Shown piece after piece: positions 32,916-44,470 of a stretch of DNA of 64,000 nt (positions are counted from its first letter, which is position 1; each line of letters starts with the position of its first letter). The DNA is from Charina bottae (taxonomy: Eukaryota; Chordata; Lepidosauria; Squamata; Charinaidae), in NCBI GenBank assembly GCA_023362775.1, contig JALMGJ010000008.1, forward strand, positions 40,587,501-40,651,500. Reading direction: 5' to 3'. The position numbers were made by a program, and so were the translations under genes. Below the pieces are notes generated by a model. That model was given only the letters and a program-made list of their open reading frames with translations. It did not search any database and was not told the DNA's origin.

Positions 32916-35900
32916 CTGGAGCGGGACAGAAAGCGAGGCGAGAGCTAGTCGGTCACCCCTTGCGCCAGACCGACTGGCCAAGTTGTCAGATGTACCAGCC
33001 CTGGAAGGTAATGTTGAACGTGGAAATCCAGCTGAAACCGCCCTCAGACTTCTAAAACCCACAAGCTACCAGAGAATAGACATTCTGTTCGGGAGCCCTG
33101 ACACAACACAGTCCAGGCTTCCGGCCATAGTGAGAACCATCCCCCTAAACACATCTCTTTCAGAAGAAACCCCACGGAATACAAGCACGTATAGAATTGC
33201 AACCCGAAATTCTGGCTTGGGTCATGCAACAGAGTCAACCCGTGTCCTGAGCCATAATACTAAACCCAAACCATTAAACCATGGCTCACAATTCACTAAC
33301 CACAATGGCCAGATTCACACATACCCTACATCTTGCTGTGCTTTATTCCATGTATGGTTCAGCATTTATTATATTTATATCCCACATTTCTTCCAGGAGC
33401 TCAAGGCAGTGGATATACTAAATAGCCCAGGCTGCTATGCTCACTGTTCATAAAGAAGGAAATGAGGTTATTTATGCCTCTGAAAATAGAAAGGTTAATT
33501 TCTGTTGGGGTTCAGAACCTGATTTCACTTCCCAAAGCCCCTGTGAGGTTGGTTAACGTGGATACTGTGACTATCATGGCTCCGAAGGACTGGAGTTCTG
33601 TTTCCTAAGAACCAACTTCTCACTACATTCCCGGACCACTAAGAGAGCAGTCTTCCATGCAGCTGCTCAGATCAGGACCTGTTGAGTCCAGGATGTCCAT
33701 TGAAGGGCACTCTAGCCCCAAACATCTGAAGAGCGCCAAGTAACTTGTCTCTCATGGCTGACTATGAGCTATACCTTCTTCTCACTGTAGATGAGCACTG
33801 TGACCATCAACGTGTCACTTTCATCCTAGATGCACCCATACATCTAACAGAATGTCAGGAAGTGAACAGATGTTCAGAGAAGCAGCTGTTAGGGCATTCT
33901 GAGGGCTCTAGATCAGTGTTTCTCAACGGTGGCGACTTTAAGATGTGTGGACTTCAACTTCCAGAATTCCCCAGCCAGCAATGCTGGCTGGGGAATTCTG
34001 GGAGTTGAAGTCCACACATCTTAAAAGTCACCACGGTTGAGAAACACTGCTTTAGATGGTCTCATTTGCAGGGTACTAGCTTAGGGATGGCTGGACTAAT
34101 GGGATGCAGGTAGAGCAGTTTACTACTCCCCTGCCCCATAAAGCAGGAGAAAAATAAAATGGAGACCTTCCATCTGAATGCAGACACGCTACTGTAATTT
34201 CAACCCCGTGGACCATTCTGGTTTCCTTTTAATGGGCCCCCCATGATCCACATACATTATGTTTCTAAATGCTTAGCCAGGCTACCTGAAGACCCAGGAA
34301 CTTCTCTTTTGGGCTAAGCTTGTCTAGTGTTAACCTTGGCTTGGTGTGTGTGGTTTGTGTGTCTCACTATGCTCTGTAAACCCATGTCCTTTGGTTAATG
34401 TAGGATCCAATAAAAAGGTAAAGGTTCCCCCCGCACATTTGTGCAGTCGTGTCGGAGTCTAGGGGCCGCTGCTCATCTCCGTTTGTTAGCCGAAGACGCT
34501 TCCACGGTCATGTGGCCGCATGACACGCGTGGAACACTGTTACCTACCCACCGAAGTGGTACCTATTCATCTACTTGCATTTGCCTGCTTTCGAATTGCT
34601 AGGTTGGCAAGAGCTGGGGCGAGTGCGGACCGCACGCAGGGCTCCGAACTTGCGATCGACAAGCCTGGCGTCTTACCCGCTGAGCCACCACGCCCCTTAT
34701 GGATCCAATAGAAACACGTTAAACCAGAAAGTGGGCTAATTCAGAATGTAGCCACCTTCCCTCTGCAGCACACAGCACTAAATGTGGCCTTTTTTGTTGT
34801 TTAAAATTCTGTGAAGCAGCTTGCTGGGTTACACGGAGGGCCTTGATCCTAGCCACAAGTGAACTGTTAGATTGCCCACTGAAAGATATTACTCTTCCCC
34901 CAATGGGTGGGGAACCAACTTTGCTCCCTCACTTCTCCTGAAAGACAGAGGCCGGCAAGTTCCCTGAACTGAGAACCGCTGAAACCGAGTTCCCAGCCCG
35001 AGTGTCGTACTGCAGTGCTGCGGGGAGAGATGCCACAGTAGAAAATTGGATTTGCTCCTGCGGCTGATCGTGTAATTCAGTGTTTCTCAACCTTGGCAAC
35101 CAAGCCGCGTGGACTAATTCTGGGGGTTGAAGCCCACACAGCTTGAAGTTGCCACGGTTGAGAAACACTGGTATAATGATGAGTTAAACACGAGTCCTGG
35201 AATTTGGGAGTGTGCGTGCGAGAGCGGAGGTGGGGCGGGCTTCGCCAACTTCCCTGCTCTGCCGCAAGTCTTTAAACACCTGAGCAGATGGCAGCCTTTC
35301 AGCTCATCCGGCGTTTCCGAACCGTTTCAAATGGGATGCTGCGGATTACCGTAATTAAGCATCATTTGTGCCTGGGATATTTGGTTAACCCGCTAGTTGG
35401 CCAGTCAGGTTGGCAGGGCGCCCGTTTCCAGAAGGAAGGTCTTAAATCCGCTGGGGCTCCGGATCTAAGACCTCCAGGAAATGCCCTGGGAGGGACCACC
35501 CCCTCCTCCTCCTCCGAATTGCCACCTACCCTTCATCTTGCTCTGGGACCTCGCGGGGCTCAGCAGCAACAGCTCCGTCAGTTCCTTCCCGTACCACACC
35601 AGCAACTCCTCGTCTTTGGCAATTCTCCGCAGGGAGCGGTAAAACAACTGTCCGTTCTTGATGTAGGCTTCCAGGTTCTGCTCCTCTTTGTCCCGAGCGG
35701 ACTGGACCAGGCGGAGCCACATCAAGCCTTCGGAGGAGCCGTTGGCCGCCGAGGTGTCCACCTGGAAAGGGGAAGAAGGGAGAGGAGGCGGCGGCGGCGC
35801 GTGACTGGCTGTCCCAGGTGCTGAACACCCGGCGGGGCCTTCCGTGAGAAGGCGGCGGGGGCGAGGTGCGTGGGGGCCATCCTGTCGGTCGAGAGCTTTA

Positions 35901-37878
35901 GGCCGGCGTTCGGCAGAACCGTGGCGACGCCTTGAGCAGCCGGGCAAGCCTTCGCCCGACCCTCTGAACCCCGGAGTAACGAAGTAAGCGGCTAGTTTCA
36001 TGCCCCGTTGGAATCCGGGCAACTGGGACATTGACTAAACCGTGGTTCAGTTAACCTTAAAGCAACATCCCCTGACTTTGGCCTTGGACAAATCCTGTCG
36101 GGCTGGCTTGGATGGGCGGAAGGGCTCTGGGGTCCAATGGGAGGACTTCCGTCTCGCTCTCCTAGGGAAGGTTTACAGCCACACCTGTCCTCCGGTGGAG
36201 GCGGCGCGCCGGGTGGAGGCGGCAGACACGGAGGCTGAGATCCTCGGCGGGGGAGGAACTAAGCCAAGCCAAGGAGATCAAGACAGGAGGGTCCTCGAGA
36301 AGGCCCGAAATTGGCCCAGAAAAGCAAGGCGTCGAAGTGCAGCGTCGGGCCAGCAAGTCTGCCTGCCGCGTTAGCAGTTCCGAGCCTTCCTACGACGGCG
36401 TTTCCGCCCGGCCCCCGACTGACTGCAGTCTCCCGCGCTGCCCAGCGACTCAGACATTTAGCGTAGCACTGTTGGGAACGAGAGTGGCCTACGCCCGATT
36501 CTAGCTTTTCTTTTAACTGCTCGAGAAGCTTAAATTCCAGCAATAAGTTCTTAAAAATGGAGGAAGAAACCTGCTCTTTATTAAGCTCCGTTAACTATGC
36601 CCATAACGTGACGATTTGACTCGCCTCCTCCCTGCCCAGACCTTAAACCGAGCTGCCGAGTCGTTTCTCCGGAGCAGGCGGGGAGCCCAGCGCTCCTAAA
36701 GACAGCAAGAGAGGGGCCGCGCGTTCATTTGGGCTCCCAGATCCCTCGAAAACTGCTCGTAGTTGGAGGGCGGACCTAAGAACCCCGCGCACCGGGCTTC
36801 AGCCTTGCATCTTCCCCCTCAGACTCGGTCGGCTGTCGGGCCGGCGGGCGGGCAAGAAGCCGCAGCTGACAGAGACCGGCGCCGCGGGATTTCCCAAGCC
36901 CCGACCGCGTTGCTTTGAACTCTCCGGTGGCAGGTGGCGCCTGGAGCTGAAGGCAGCGAGATCCGGCCCGCCTCTCTTTCCCCCTCCCCCCTCGCGCCTC
37001 TACACCCTGCAGAGGGACAAAGGCTGTTTTTTAGGGGAGGGGGGAGGGTCGGAGGAAACAGCACCTAAAGCTTGACGGCTCCTTCGCGCCCTGTTCCGTG
37101 CGTTCTTTGCGCTTTAGCCCGAAGAAGCTGAAAAGGCGCGGCCCCTTCTTTCGCCGCCTCACGTTTTCGGGAGGCGGGCGATTCCGACAATACATCTGCC
37201 TGGAAGCTGCCAGGTTCCTGAAGGAACCCGTTTGCTGCGTTCTCGTCACATCCGGAACTAAGCAAACGGACTGGGTTCTCGCGGCAGGCGAGGCACCAAC
37301 AAAAGCACCAAGGCTCAGCCCGACCAAGCTCCGTTGGTCGTCTGAATGCCTTCCGTACCTTCTTCACTGACCTGGTTCAGCGTCTTGCGCGAAGCCGAGC
37401 AGTGGCTCCCGGCCGCTCGCTGAACCGGTTCAGCGGAGAAACGCAGACCGGGGCCGGCCGGCGAGGTTCCCCGCGGCCTCCCGTCACAAGGCCGCTCTCC
37501 GGCCACGGAAAGGGACGCCGGCGCCCGATGGTAGGGGTCGCCTCGCCTCCCTTCCAGCCCCGCGTAGCTCAAGCTTTCCAGGGTGGCGGCGAGGACGTGG
37601 CTTCCTTCAGGCCCGGCGCCTCGAAGGGCGACCTTCCCCTCCCTTGCCTACCCCCTTACCCGGAATATATAGGGAACGGTCCTCTTGTCGGTGGACTTGA
37701 GCGCGACGAACGCGATGCTGTCGTAGAGCGAGGTGTGGCTGAGCACGCAGGGGCCAAAAATGGCATTCTCCGGGACGTCGCAGGTGGTGTATACGCTGGT
37801 GAAAATGTCCGTCAGGCATTGCTGGACGGCTTTGGCGTCTCCGTCCCAGATGCTCCGGGGCAGCCCGCTTTCCTCCAT
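31468..37878 (-). CDS. PRDM8: PRDM8, PR/SET domain zinc finger protein 8 (three coding exons)
   Basis: Join 37878-37660, 35761-35530, 32915-31468: 1899 bp, 632 residues and a TGA stop. PRDM8 is a nuclear transcriptional repressor of the PRDM family; in mammals it works with the bHLH factor BHLHE22 in neurons and retina and has been reported to methylate H3K9. Visible parts: PR/SET domain (about 10-145; IWDGDAKAVQQCLTDIF, RRIAKDEELLVWYGKEL); a C2HC finger (C157, C160, H173, C178); a Ser/Gly/Ala-rich middle with islands shared with mammals (FHNLARELENSR, SYFGLEESSRLY, RKSAFSQPAR); two C2H2 fingers (C570/C573/H586 and C611/C614/H627/H631) ending MTSHN. Human PRDM8 is about 690 residues; the difference lies in the low-complexity middle. 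The start was chosen from the strong Kozak context (G at -3 and +4) and the N-terminus match. Confidence 0.97.
33914..34049. mobile_element. Palindromic hAT MITE, family II, copy 4
   Basis: 136-bp foldback from CAGTGTTTCTCAACGG to GTTGAGAAACACTG with centre CCAGCCAGCAATGCTGGCTGG-like (two arms meet at about 33981). 8-bp flanks CTCTAGAT (33906-33913) and CTTTAGAT (34050-34057). In PRDM8 intron 2. Confidence 0.92.
34413..34700 (-). mobile_element. tRNA-derived SINE (second family), full length
   Basis: On the minus strand a tRNA-like head (GTGGTGGCTCAGCGGGTAAG, an A box; GTTCGGAGCCC in the B-box place) is followed by the body and AACCTTTACCTTTT. A 10-bp direct repeat GGATCCAATA (34403-34412, 34701-34710) flanks it. 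In PRDM8 intron 2. Confidence 0.9.
35078..35170. mobile_element. Palindromic hAT MITE, family II, copy 5
   Basis: CAGTGTTTCTCAACCTTGGC to CACGGTTGAGAAACACTG, with the centre deleted. Flanks GTGTAATT/GTATAATG match at 6 of 8 bases. In PRDM8 intron 2. Confidence 0.8.
35530..35761 (-). CDS. PRDM8: PRDM8 coding exon 2 (second half of PR domain)
   Basis: Acceptor TTCCAG (AG 35763-35762), donor AAGG|GTAGGT (GT 35529-35528). Encodes residues 74-150 plus the first base of codon 151: VDTSAANGSSEGLMWLRLVQ through ELTELLLLSPARSQSKMK. This is nearly residue-for-residue the mammalian sequence. Confidence 0.97.
35762..37659 (-). other. PRDM8: PRDM8 intron 1 (between coding exons 1 and 2)
   Basis: 1898 bp, GT (37659-37658) to AG (35763-35762), CpG-rich and free of transposons, as expected for a regulatory gene body. 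Many overlapping short frames here reflect composition only. Confidence 0.93.
37660..37878 (-). CDS. PRDM8: PRDM8 coding exon 1 (start and first half of PR domain)
   Basis: 73 codons from ATG 37878-37876. Begins MEESGLPRSIWDGDAKAVQQ, against MEDTGIQRGIWDGDAKAVQQ in mammals, and ends PYIFR before GTAAGG. Acceptor-like CTTTCCCGTTTCCAG ends at 37881, leaving only CC before the ATG, so the exon must be preceded by a spliced non-coding 5' exon. Confidence 0.96.
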
Positions 37879-39143
37879 GGCTGGAAACGGGAAAGAAGAG
37901 GGACCGGTCACAGGCCTACTCCGGAGAGAAGAGCCCCGGTCGTTCCGGGGAGCCCCCAAGGAACAGAGTCCCGTTTGGCTTCTGCGGACCCCTTCCCAAC
38001 GCCCTTTCCCAAACGGAACAGGCCCACCCCCTTAAATGTCCTGAATTCAATAGCAGCAACAACAACCACCACAATCATCTTCCAAAGCTAAGCGCTCTTT
38101 GAAATCGAGGCTCCAGCTCGCGGGGAGAGACGGATGCAGAAGCCTGCGACCTGCACTTCCTAACGCCCGGACGCAGAGGGGCTGCCTTCCTCTCCCCGAA
38201 GGCGCGCGAGGCCCGGGGGTGCTTCGTCCCTTTAAACCGCCCGGAGGAGGAGAACTTTGGCCGGCCTTTCGCTGAGCAGCGCAGCCAAGGCCGAGCCGGT
38301 CCTCCGGTAAAACGGCTTGGTTCTAAACGGGAAGGGCAAATGCCGGTTTGGGTGCGTCACGGTGAGCCCCCAAACGGGCATTGGCCGAACCCTTCCTAGG
38401 GAGAAGAAACCGAGAAATAATGCATGGTAGGAAGGAGGAGAGGAGAGCGAGGCCAAGCCTTCTGAACAATGGAGGCTGCGGCGGACCCCAGGAAGAGAAG
38501 AGAGGGGACAGAAGACCCCTCCGGGGGTCTCCCTTCGCCCTCTTCTGCCCTGGGAGAAATCCAGCGCGGCGGAGCAGAACGGCCGCTTCTCTACGCCGAC
38601 CTGCCCCATGGCCTCCTCGGAACTTCTCGGAAAGTCTGCCCCCGCCGCTCCCTCTCTCGCCCCTCCAAGTCCGGCGCCTCGTTCCGGGCTCTGCTCTTGG
38701 CGAAGTCTCGAGGGTCCCCCCCTGCCCCCGCCCGGGCCTGTCCTTCCTTCCCCGCCCCACGCGGGGCTCGTGACGGACGGGTCGGGCGCGCAAATGGATT
38801 TCGAGCGCCTTGTCAGTGTCGCTGATTTGATGTCAGCTAACCTTTCGCGGAAGCCGACAAGAGGGAACGTATGTCGTCTCATTACCATAATCCAGCAGTT
38901 TCCCTGGGAGACTTTAATTAAAAGCAGCGAGCAGAGGTAATTATTTCTTACCACGACACGCTTATTTATGGGAGGCGGGCGAATCCCAGTTTCCGTGTTC
39001 TACACGGGGATACAGGCAAGACAAACGCGCGGCTGACGAGAACCGGAGCCGGGGAGAGAGACTGGCGCTTGAACAGGCCGGAGGAAACCTAACCACGCCA
39101 AGAACTTGGTTGCAAAACTGTCTTTTGAAACGACCGACTTAGT

Positions 39144-39163
39144 AACAACAACAACAACAACAA

Positions 39164-39205
<42 letters not shown>

Positions 39206-39234
39206 CAACAACAACAACAATAATAATAATAATA
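39144..39234. repeat. Compound (CAA)n(CAG)10(CAA)n(TAA)n triplet array
   Basis: Ten pure CAG triplets (39167-39196) set between CAA runs and followed by TAA. Lies 1.3 kb upstream of PRDM8 coding exon 1 in a probable 5' intron; on the PRDM8 strand it reads CTG. Confidence 0.97.
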
Positions 39235-40351
39235 TCGTAGCAGCCATACCGAACAGAAAATAGGCAATTCTCTCCAAATCTGCCCTGTAATCATTTCCCC
39301 CCTCCTCTTGCATTAATGTTCCCCCTGTTCCTCTCCTCCCTCCCCGGTGATCGCTTGGTACAGGGAAATTTAATTAGCCATTCCACGGAGGCCTGTTTCC
39401 AGAACCCCAGCTGGTAAGTCTCCTGCGCAAGGCCCACCCAGGTGGGAAGAGGAAGAGCGGGCGCTCCTCTGGAGGGGCCGCCAGAAGGAAGCTTTATCGC
39501 TGGATTGTGGCCACGAGCAGAGAAAAGGGGAACCGGCTCCGGTTTCCTTCGAGGCAAGCATTTGCTTCGCGGGGCGCAGCCGTTAAAAGCAAAACTTTTC
39601 TAAACTCGGATTAGCCGTCAAATCTTAACCTTCCGCCTTTGCTCCCTGGCTAAAGCAACGGGCCAGGGTCCGGTCATCTGAGCCTTTACAAACGGGCGTG
39701 AGTCCGCGGGTTGGAAACAGCAAAAAGCCTCGGCAATAGCCGAACGAGAAAACTGCGATCCAACCCTGGATCGAAAATGGTTCTTAATGGTTAAAGTCCC
39801 CTTATCTTTTCTCGGGTCAGGCGTGTTAATGGGGGAAGATTTGGGGAGGGGAAACCACACCAAAAAAGAGAAAAAGATGAAACCCACTGGCCCTCTTACA
39901 GTTACAGCGCGGGCTTTCGAAAGTGGAAAGTACGTGGGGGCGAGTGGGAACTTTAGCAGGCTGTACCGTCAGCGCTGCGGGGAGAGGGAACAGCATTTAT
40001 CCTCCAAGTTCAATGAAACTAAAACCGCATAGGGAATAAATCGACCGGCGGAATAGATCCCCATCTCTCCGCCTGCTTTCCTCTGGAGAAGACTTCAGCT
40101 TGGGTAGGAATCCTCGCCTGCTCACTCTCGAGGCCCACTCACACGCACACCTAAGCACGCGGGGCTCCAGGCTCCTTTTTAGAATAAGGACGCTGGAGGT
40201 CGCCGCGTTACGGCGGGCAGCAGCCTCGGGGAAACCAGGGTGTCGGATAATCCTACCGAACAATGCAATGGAGTCATCCTCCAGCCAAGAAGGCGGCAGG
40301 CGCAACTCAAAGAGAGGGATTAAAAGGGAAAGGAAGGAGGAAGAGAAGAAA

Positions 40352-40406
40352 GCAAGCAAGCAAGCAAGCAAGCAAGCAGTCAGTCAGTCAGTCAGTCAGT
40401 CAGTCC
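40352..40406. repeat. Compound (AAGC)n(AGTC)n tetranucleotide array
   Basis: About six AAGC units switch directly into about seven AGTC units. Confidence 0.95.
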
Positions 40407-42460
40407 TGGTCCTCCTGCCAATTTCTGTTTCTGAAACCTCCCCGGACCTCAAGCCGCCCCCTCGCCCCCGCACCAAAGCCTTCCTTCCTCTGTATCTGAC
40501 CGACCATCAGCAATATTTTTTCTCGGCGCTCCAACCTTTTTTTTTAAAGCTTAAAAAGAAGCAGAAGAGGAAGAAGAAAGAAGGGGAAAAAACAAGCCAA
40601 CGATTAGACTCGGCACTTCGAAGTCATTCATTCCTTGCTTTATCCATATAAATACCCCCTCCCCCCGGCTTTGTATGGATCTATCTGGCGAGGCATCTTT
40701 CTCTCTTACCTCCCACCCCCCTCTTTTCTTTTGGGTGCCCGGAAATACGGCGAAAAGGAGCGGTAATGGGTGGTGGGAACAGAGGGGATGCGGGAGAGAA
40801 ACAATCCTCGCAGAATGGTTATTTCGCTCTGCTCGCTGCAAGCGGTCTTTACTTACCAGGAATAAGGTCGGGGTTATAATCCTAAAGACAAGGGATGGTG
40901 GGAAAAAAATAAAGTAAATATTTAGATGAGATATAAATACGTTTAAATCCCCAGCAGAAAGTGGCCAAAAAGAAGAGAGGAGAGGGAGGCGTAGAAGTCC
41001 CCGGTTTTCTTTCTTTCTTGGGGGGGGGGGGGGCGAGGAAAGCTCTCGTGCCTTATTGTATCAATGCTGCTCCATGGCCGCGGGGAAGAGGCGGTGGGAG
41101 CGCGGCGCTGCTCCGCTGGGCTGGGCGCACGAGAGCTGCCGGGCGGGGAGGGAACGGGGAGGGGGGCGGCCGCGGGACGTCGGCAGATGGGCCCGATGCA
41201 CTGCCTGCCTGCCGGCCGGGCGCCCCGGTTTTGTCACCGGCCCAGAATTCGTCCAATGACGCGTGGCAGCCCCGCCTCCTCCCCTTTAACGCTTTCCTGG
41301 CCGCGGCGCTCCCCCGCGCCTGCCTGGCTGCCCCTCTCGCCGGCGGAGCTGCTCAGGCTGCTGCTGGAGGCGGGGGAGGGGATTGCGCCCCTCTTGCCCA
41401 ACCTCCTCCCCCCCCCCGGTCTCCAAGCTTTTGCCCCCTTCTTCCCCAAAGAGTGACACTCGTCCCCACAAATGCCCTTGCACTCCGGCTTTTAAGCCCT
41501 TGCACAAACAGGATTTGTGGGTGCGTGCGCTGGGGGGAAATTAACAGAGCAGGAAGCCAACCAAAGGGAAAACCCCTTTGGCGTCCGCGGATGACCGCGG
41601 AGAGGGAGGGAGGGAATCTCCCGGGTCTGCAACGGGGTCACGTCGCCCAAGTAGAGTGGGCGCCGCTCCAGCTTTTCGTCCATTCAGTGAGAGCCAACAG
41701 ATTTCCTTTTTCTTCGGCCGCCAAAGTTCAGTTGGACCTTTTGCAAGAGACGTTCAATTCTTATACTTGGGATTCCTGGGCGTGGAGTGCCCCCTCCCTT
41801 CCAAAACTTCAATGGAGCTTGCGCAGGGAAACTTCCCGAGAGGATTTTCCCGTCGCGTGCGGCTGGCCGGTCCCAGCTCAAGTGAGCTCCGAGGGACTCG
41901 CCTTCGTGCGCTTCCAGGGAGACTGCAGCTTACATTTCCACCGGAGGCGAAATCTCAGCCGAAAATAAGGATTTCAATCCCTTCCACGCACAAAGTTAGG
42001 AGAACAGAAAAATTAAAGACACATAAAATAAGTCCATCCTGTACAGTAATTTCTGGTCCGTAGGTTAGACTGAGAAACAGTAAACAAGAAAACAACAGCC
42101 CGGTAAACCTTCAACGGCAAACTTCCTGGATTTGTCTAGGAAATCACCGAGAATCCAGCTCGGTTCGGAGGAGGGTCCCCGTTCTTTATCCTCGCAGCAA
42201 AGCTTTTTCTGCTTCTTGCCTCCTCTGTTGAATATTATTGCAGGCATCCGGAATCCCTGCAGCCAAGCCGGGAGAATTATCCAGGATCGCGTGGGGGAGA
42301 ATTTCTCGCGGGGCGTGGAGGCGTTTGTCTGCGCTCTGGAGGGGAAGCTACAATTCCTAGCAGCCAAAGCCGCCCCCCCCCCCGGCTTGGGAAACCTCCT
42401 TAGACCCCCGGCCTCTATCCACCCCGGTTTAGTCTGACCCGGGGTCCTTTCCGAGGCTGC

Positions 42461-43386
42461 CTCTCGCTTTTCCCCGGGCGGGGCCACTTCTTGAACTGCA
42501 CTTCCTCCCGTTTCCTAGCCAAGAGGCGGAAAATGTCTGTCCAGCCGCAAGAGAGGTCGCCTGGCCCCGGAGGCGAGATTCCCGGCCGGGCCTGGACCCC
42601 GAGACAGGGTTTATTCCAGGGGCTGAGTGCCGGGGAGGCTGAAGGGTGACTTGGGCTGGATTGGGGCCAAGGCCTCCAGAGGAACTTCCCTTTATGTGGA
42701 AGGAGCTTAAGCGGGCTTGTTTGGAAGGCCTCACGGAGCCTTGCAGTGAGCGAGGCTTGCTTCTGAGGAGACCCACGGAAACGGTCTCCCAGGTCTACTG
42801 AAGTGTGGCGAGATTGTTCCCGATCCTCCGAGACGACTAGCACGGGGAGGAGCGAATCGAAGGGCAGAGGTCATGCCAGATTTTTTTAATCCCCCCCCCA
42901 ACCCCCAGTATGGGGCACCGTTGGGGAAATCCAGCCAAACATGCCAATTCCGATCAATCACACTTTGAAGATATTTTTATTTGGTGGGGTGGGGTGATTG
43001 ACCCCCGTTTCACCACCGTTCTTTTCTTCTCCTATGGTGGCATTTTTCCACCTTGAAATGAGCAAACCTTACTTTTCTCCCCGGTTCCCCGAATGCATCA
43101 ACAAAGGAGAGAAGCGAGCCACCTTGTGCGCCCTTTGGGGAGAAAGGTGACATAAGACCTGCAACAGCTCTTTGATATTTCATCCTCAAGGGTAGTCAGG
43201 CAATGTTTAGGTCGGATTTGCAAGGCGCACTAATCTAACCAGACTCAATTTAGTCTGGTGCCTTGTGTGAACCCAGCCCCCGTGGCTAGCTTGCCAGGCA
43301 GGGGTTGTGCCAATCGAGGAATTGGAATTAGTTGCCTAAATCAGGATTTAGTTAACCTGACTGTGCAAATACTGCTTTAATCCATG
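42461..43386. other. Intergenic, no feature recognised
   Basis: CpG content falls off from the PRDM8 island. No repeat family or coding signal recognised. Confidence 0.4.
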
Positions 43387-43398
43387 GTATGTTATCTC

Positions 43399-43515
43399 CC
43401 GCACTAGCTCCAGCTCTTGCCAACCTAGCAATTCGAAAGCATGCAAATGCAAATAGATGAATAGGGGAAACTTTACGGGGGGGGGGGGGGGACGGGACAC
43501 ACGACTTTACCTTTA
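43399..43515 (+). mobile_element. tRNA-derived SINE (second family), internally deleted
   Basis: CGCACTAGCTCCAGCTCTTG and GCATGCAAATGCAAATAGAT, then a G-run and ACACACGACTTTACCTT. A direct repeat TATGTTATCTCC flanks it (43387-43398 and about 43516-43527). About half the body is missing. Confidence 0.75.
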
Positions 43516-43642
43516 TGTTATCTCCTGAGCCCTGGAGAGATTTAGTCTTCAGGAGAATTTGGACCTGCCCTTGGGGCCTCCCAGCTCCTGCTGACCCATG
43601 GGGTGTGTGTGTGTGGTTTTTTTTACTGCCAATCTCGTAAAC

Positions 43643-43695
43643 CAGTGTTTCTCAACCTTGGCAACTTGAAGATGGGTAGAGTTCAACTCCTAGAA
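43643..43695. mobile_element. Palindromic hAT MITE, family II, copy 6 (half)
   Basis: CAGTGTTTCTCAACCTTGGC, GAAGATGGGTAGAGTTCAAC; stops at the palindrome centre. Confidence 0.7.
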
Positions 43696-43788
43696 TAAGA
43701 CTTTGGGCATGTTTATTGAGGACATAACTTCCTACGATAGGAGAAATTCAGAAGCCATATCTTTCTCTCTTACCACTGATTGTAACTG

Positions 43789-44006
43789 CCCTTCCTTCCT
43801 TCCTTCCTTCCTTCCTTCCTTCCTTCCTTCCTTCCTTCCTTCCTTCCTTCCTTCCTTCTTTTCCTTTACAACTGATTTCAACTAATTATCTTTTGTGTGT
43901 TACTTTTGGTTGCCTCAGGTTAGTGCCCTCTGGGCAGGAAGGCAAGACAGACATGAAAGAATTGTTCTCCCCATCTTCCTCCTCCTCCTCCTCCTCCTCC
44001 TCCCTC
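43789..44006. repeat. (CCTT)n array and (CCT)n array
   Basis: (CCTT) of about 17 units at 43789-43858 and (CCT) of about nine units at 43977-44005, with unassigned sequence between. Confidence 0.93.
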
Positions 44007-44284
44007 TTCATTTTTCAGGAAGCATGCAGCTCAGCTGCAAGAAAACGGCACCTTTTACTGGTGCCTTCCAGACCCTCCATTGCATTCCTTCAAAAGACTA
44101 AAGCCTTCTGGGGGAGGGGCTGGGGGAGGAGGATTCCCTATCCTCTGAGACAGAGCTAGTCATTTGGGGAAGACAAGCTCCCCACCCTTCTTGCTTCTGG
44201 GCTATTGGCAGCTCCTTGAAAGTTGGGGAATAGACAGTGCAACAGAAATAATACAGTAAGTTCTTCTTGGAGACCAGCTCAATT

Positions 44285-44470
44285 GCTGGTGAGTTGACTT
44301 CATGAGCCGGCTTAATCAACGTGGCTTTGTTAGCATGATATGGAAGTGGTTTGCCACAGCCCAGTCTAGCTTATGGCTTGGGATTTTGTGGTGATCTTCC
44401 ACCTATGTACTAGCCAGGCCTGACTTGCTTAGCTTCTGAGCCCAAACAAACTTGTCTGGATGCTGCATTC
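44285..44470 (-). mobile_element. 5S rRNA-derived SINE, copy f
   Basis: Antisense body (GGAAGTGGTTTGCCA) then antisense 5S: GGTGATCTTCCACCTATGTA and CCAGGCCTGACTTGCTTAGC, then TTCTGAGCCCAAACAAACTT. Confidence 0.72.

Larger units (their letters stand above)
32916..35529 (-). other. PRDM8: PRDM8 intron 2
   Basis: 2614 bp, GT (35529-35528) to AG (32917-32916). Holds a SINE (34413-34700) and two palindromic hAT MITEs (33914-34049, 35078-35170). The part 33400-33560 contains an old LINE/SINE-like tail (ATTTATATCCCACATTTCTTC). The rest is unassigned. Confidence 0.93.
37881..42460 (-). promoter_or_regulatory. PRDM8: PRDM8 5' region: CpG islands and non-coding 5' exon(s)
   Basis: Transposon-free and CpG-dense at about 38100-38800 and 41050-42450. 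Minus-strand donor-like sites that could end a 5' UTR exon: GTG|GTAAGAAA (after 38952), GAG|GTAAGAGA (after 40710) and CTG|GTAAGTAA (after 40857). The block 38795-38945, with TTTAATTAAAAG and CAGAGGTAATTATTTC, looks like a homeobox-type conserved element. Which donor is used and where transcription starts cannot be decided from sequence alone. Confidence 0.5.

Noticed and set aside
31474..33453. 659-codon open frame on the plus strand
   Set aside because: It is the antisense of PRDM8 exon 3 and intron 2; the GC-rich exon lacks stop codons in several frames, and the product has no recognisable domain.
34640..34700. tRNA gene
   Set aside because: Only A- and B-box-like parts of a SINE head; no foldable complete tRNA and a target duplication outside.
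40961..41968. 335-codon plus-strand frame
   Set aside because: Lies in the PRDM8 promoter CpG island, includes a long G-run, and has no domain.
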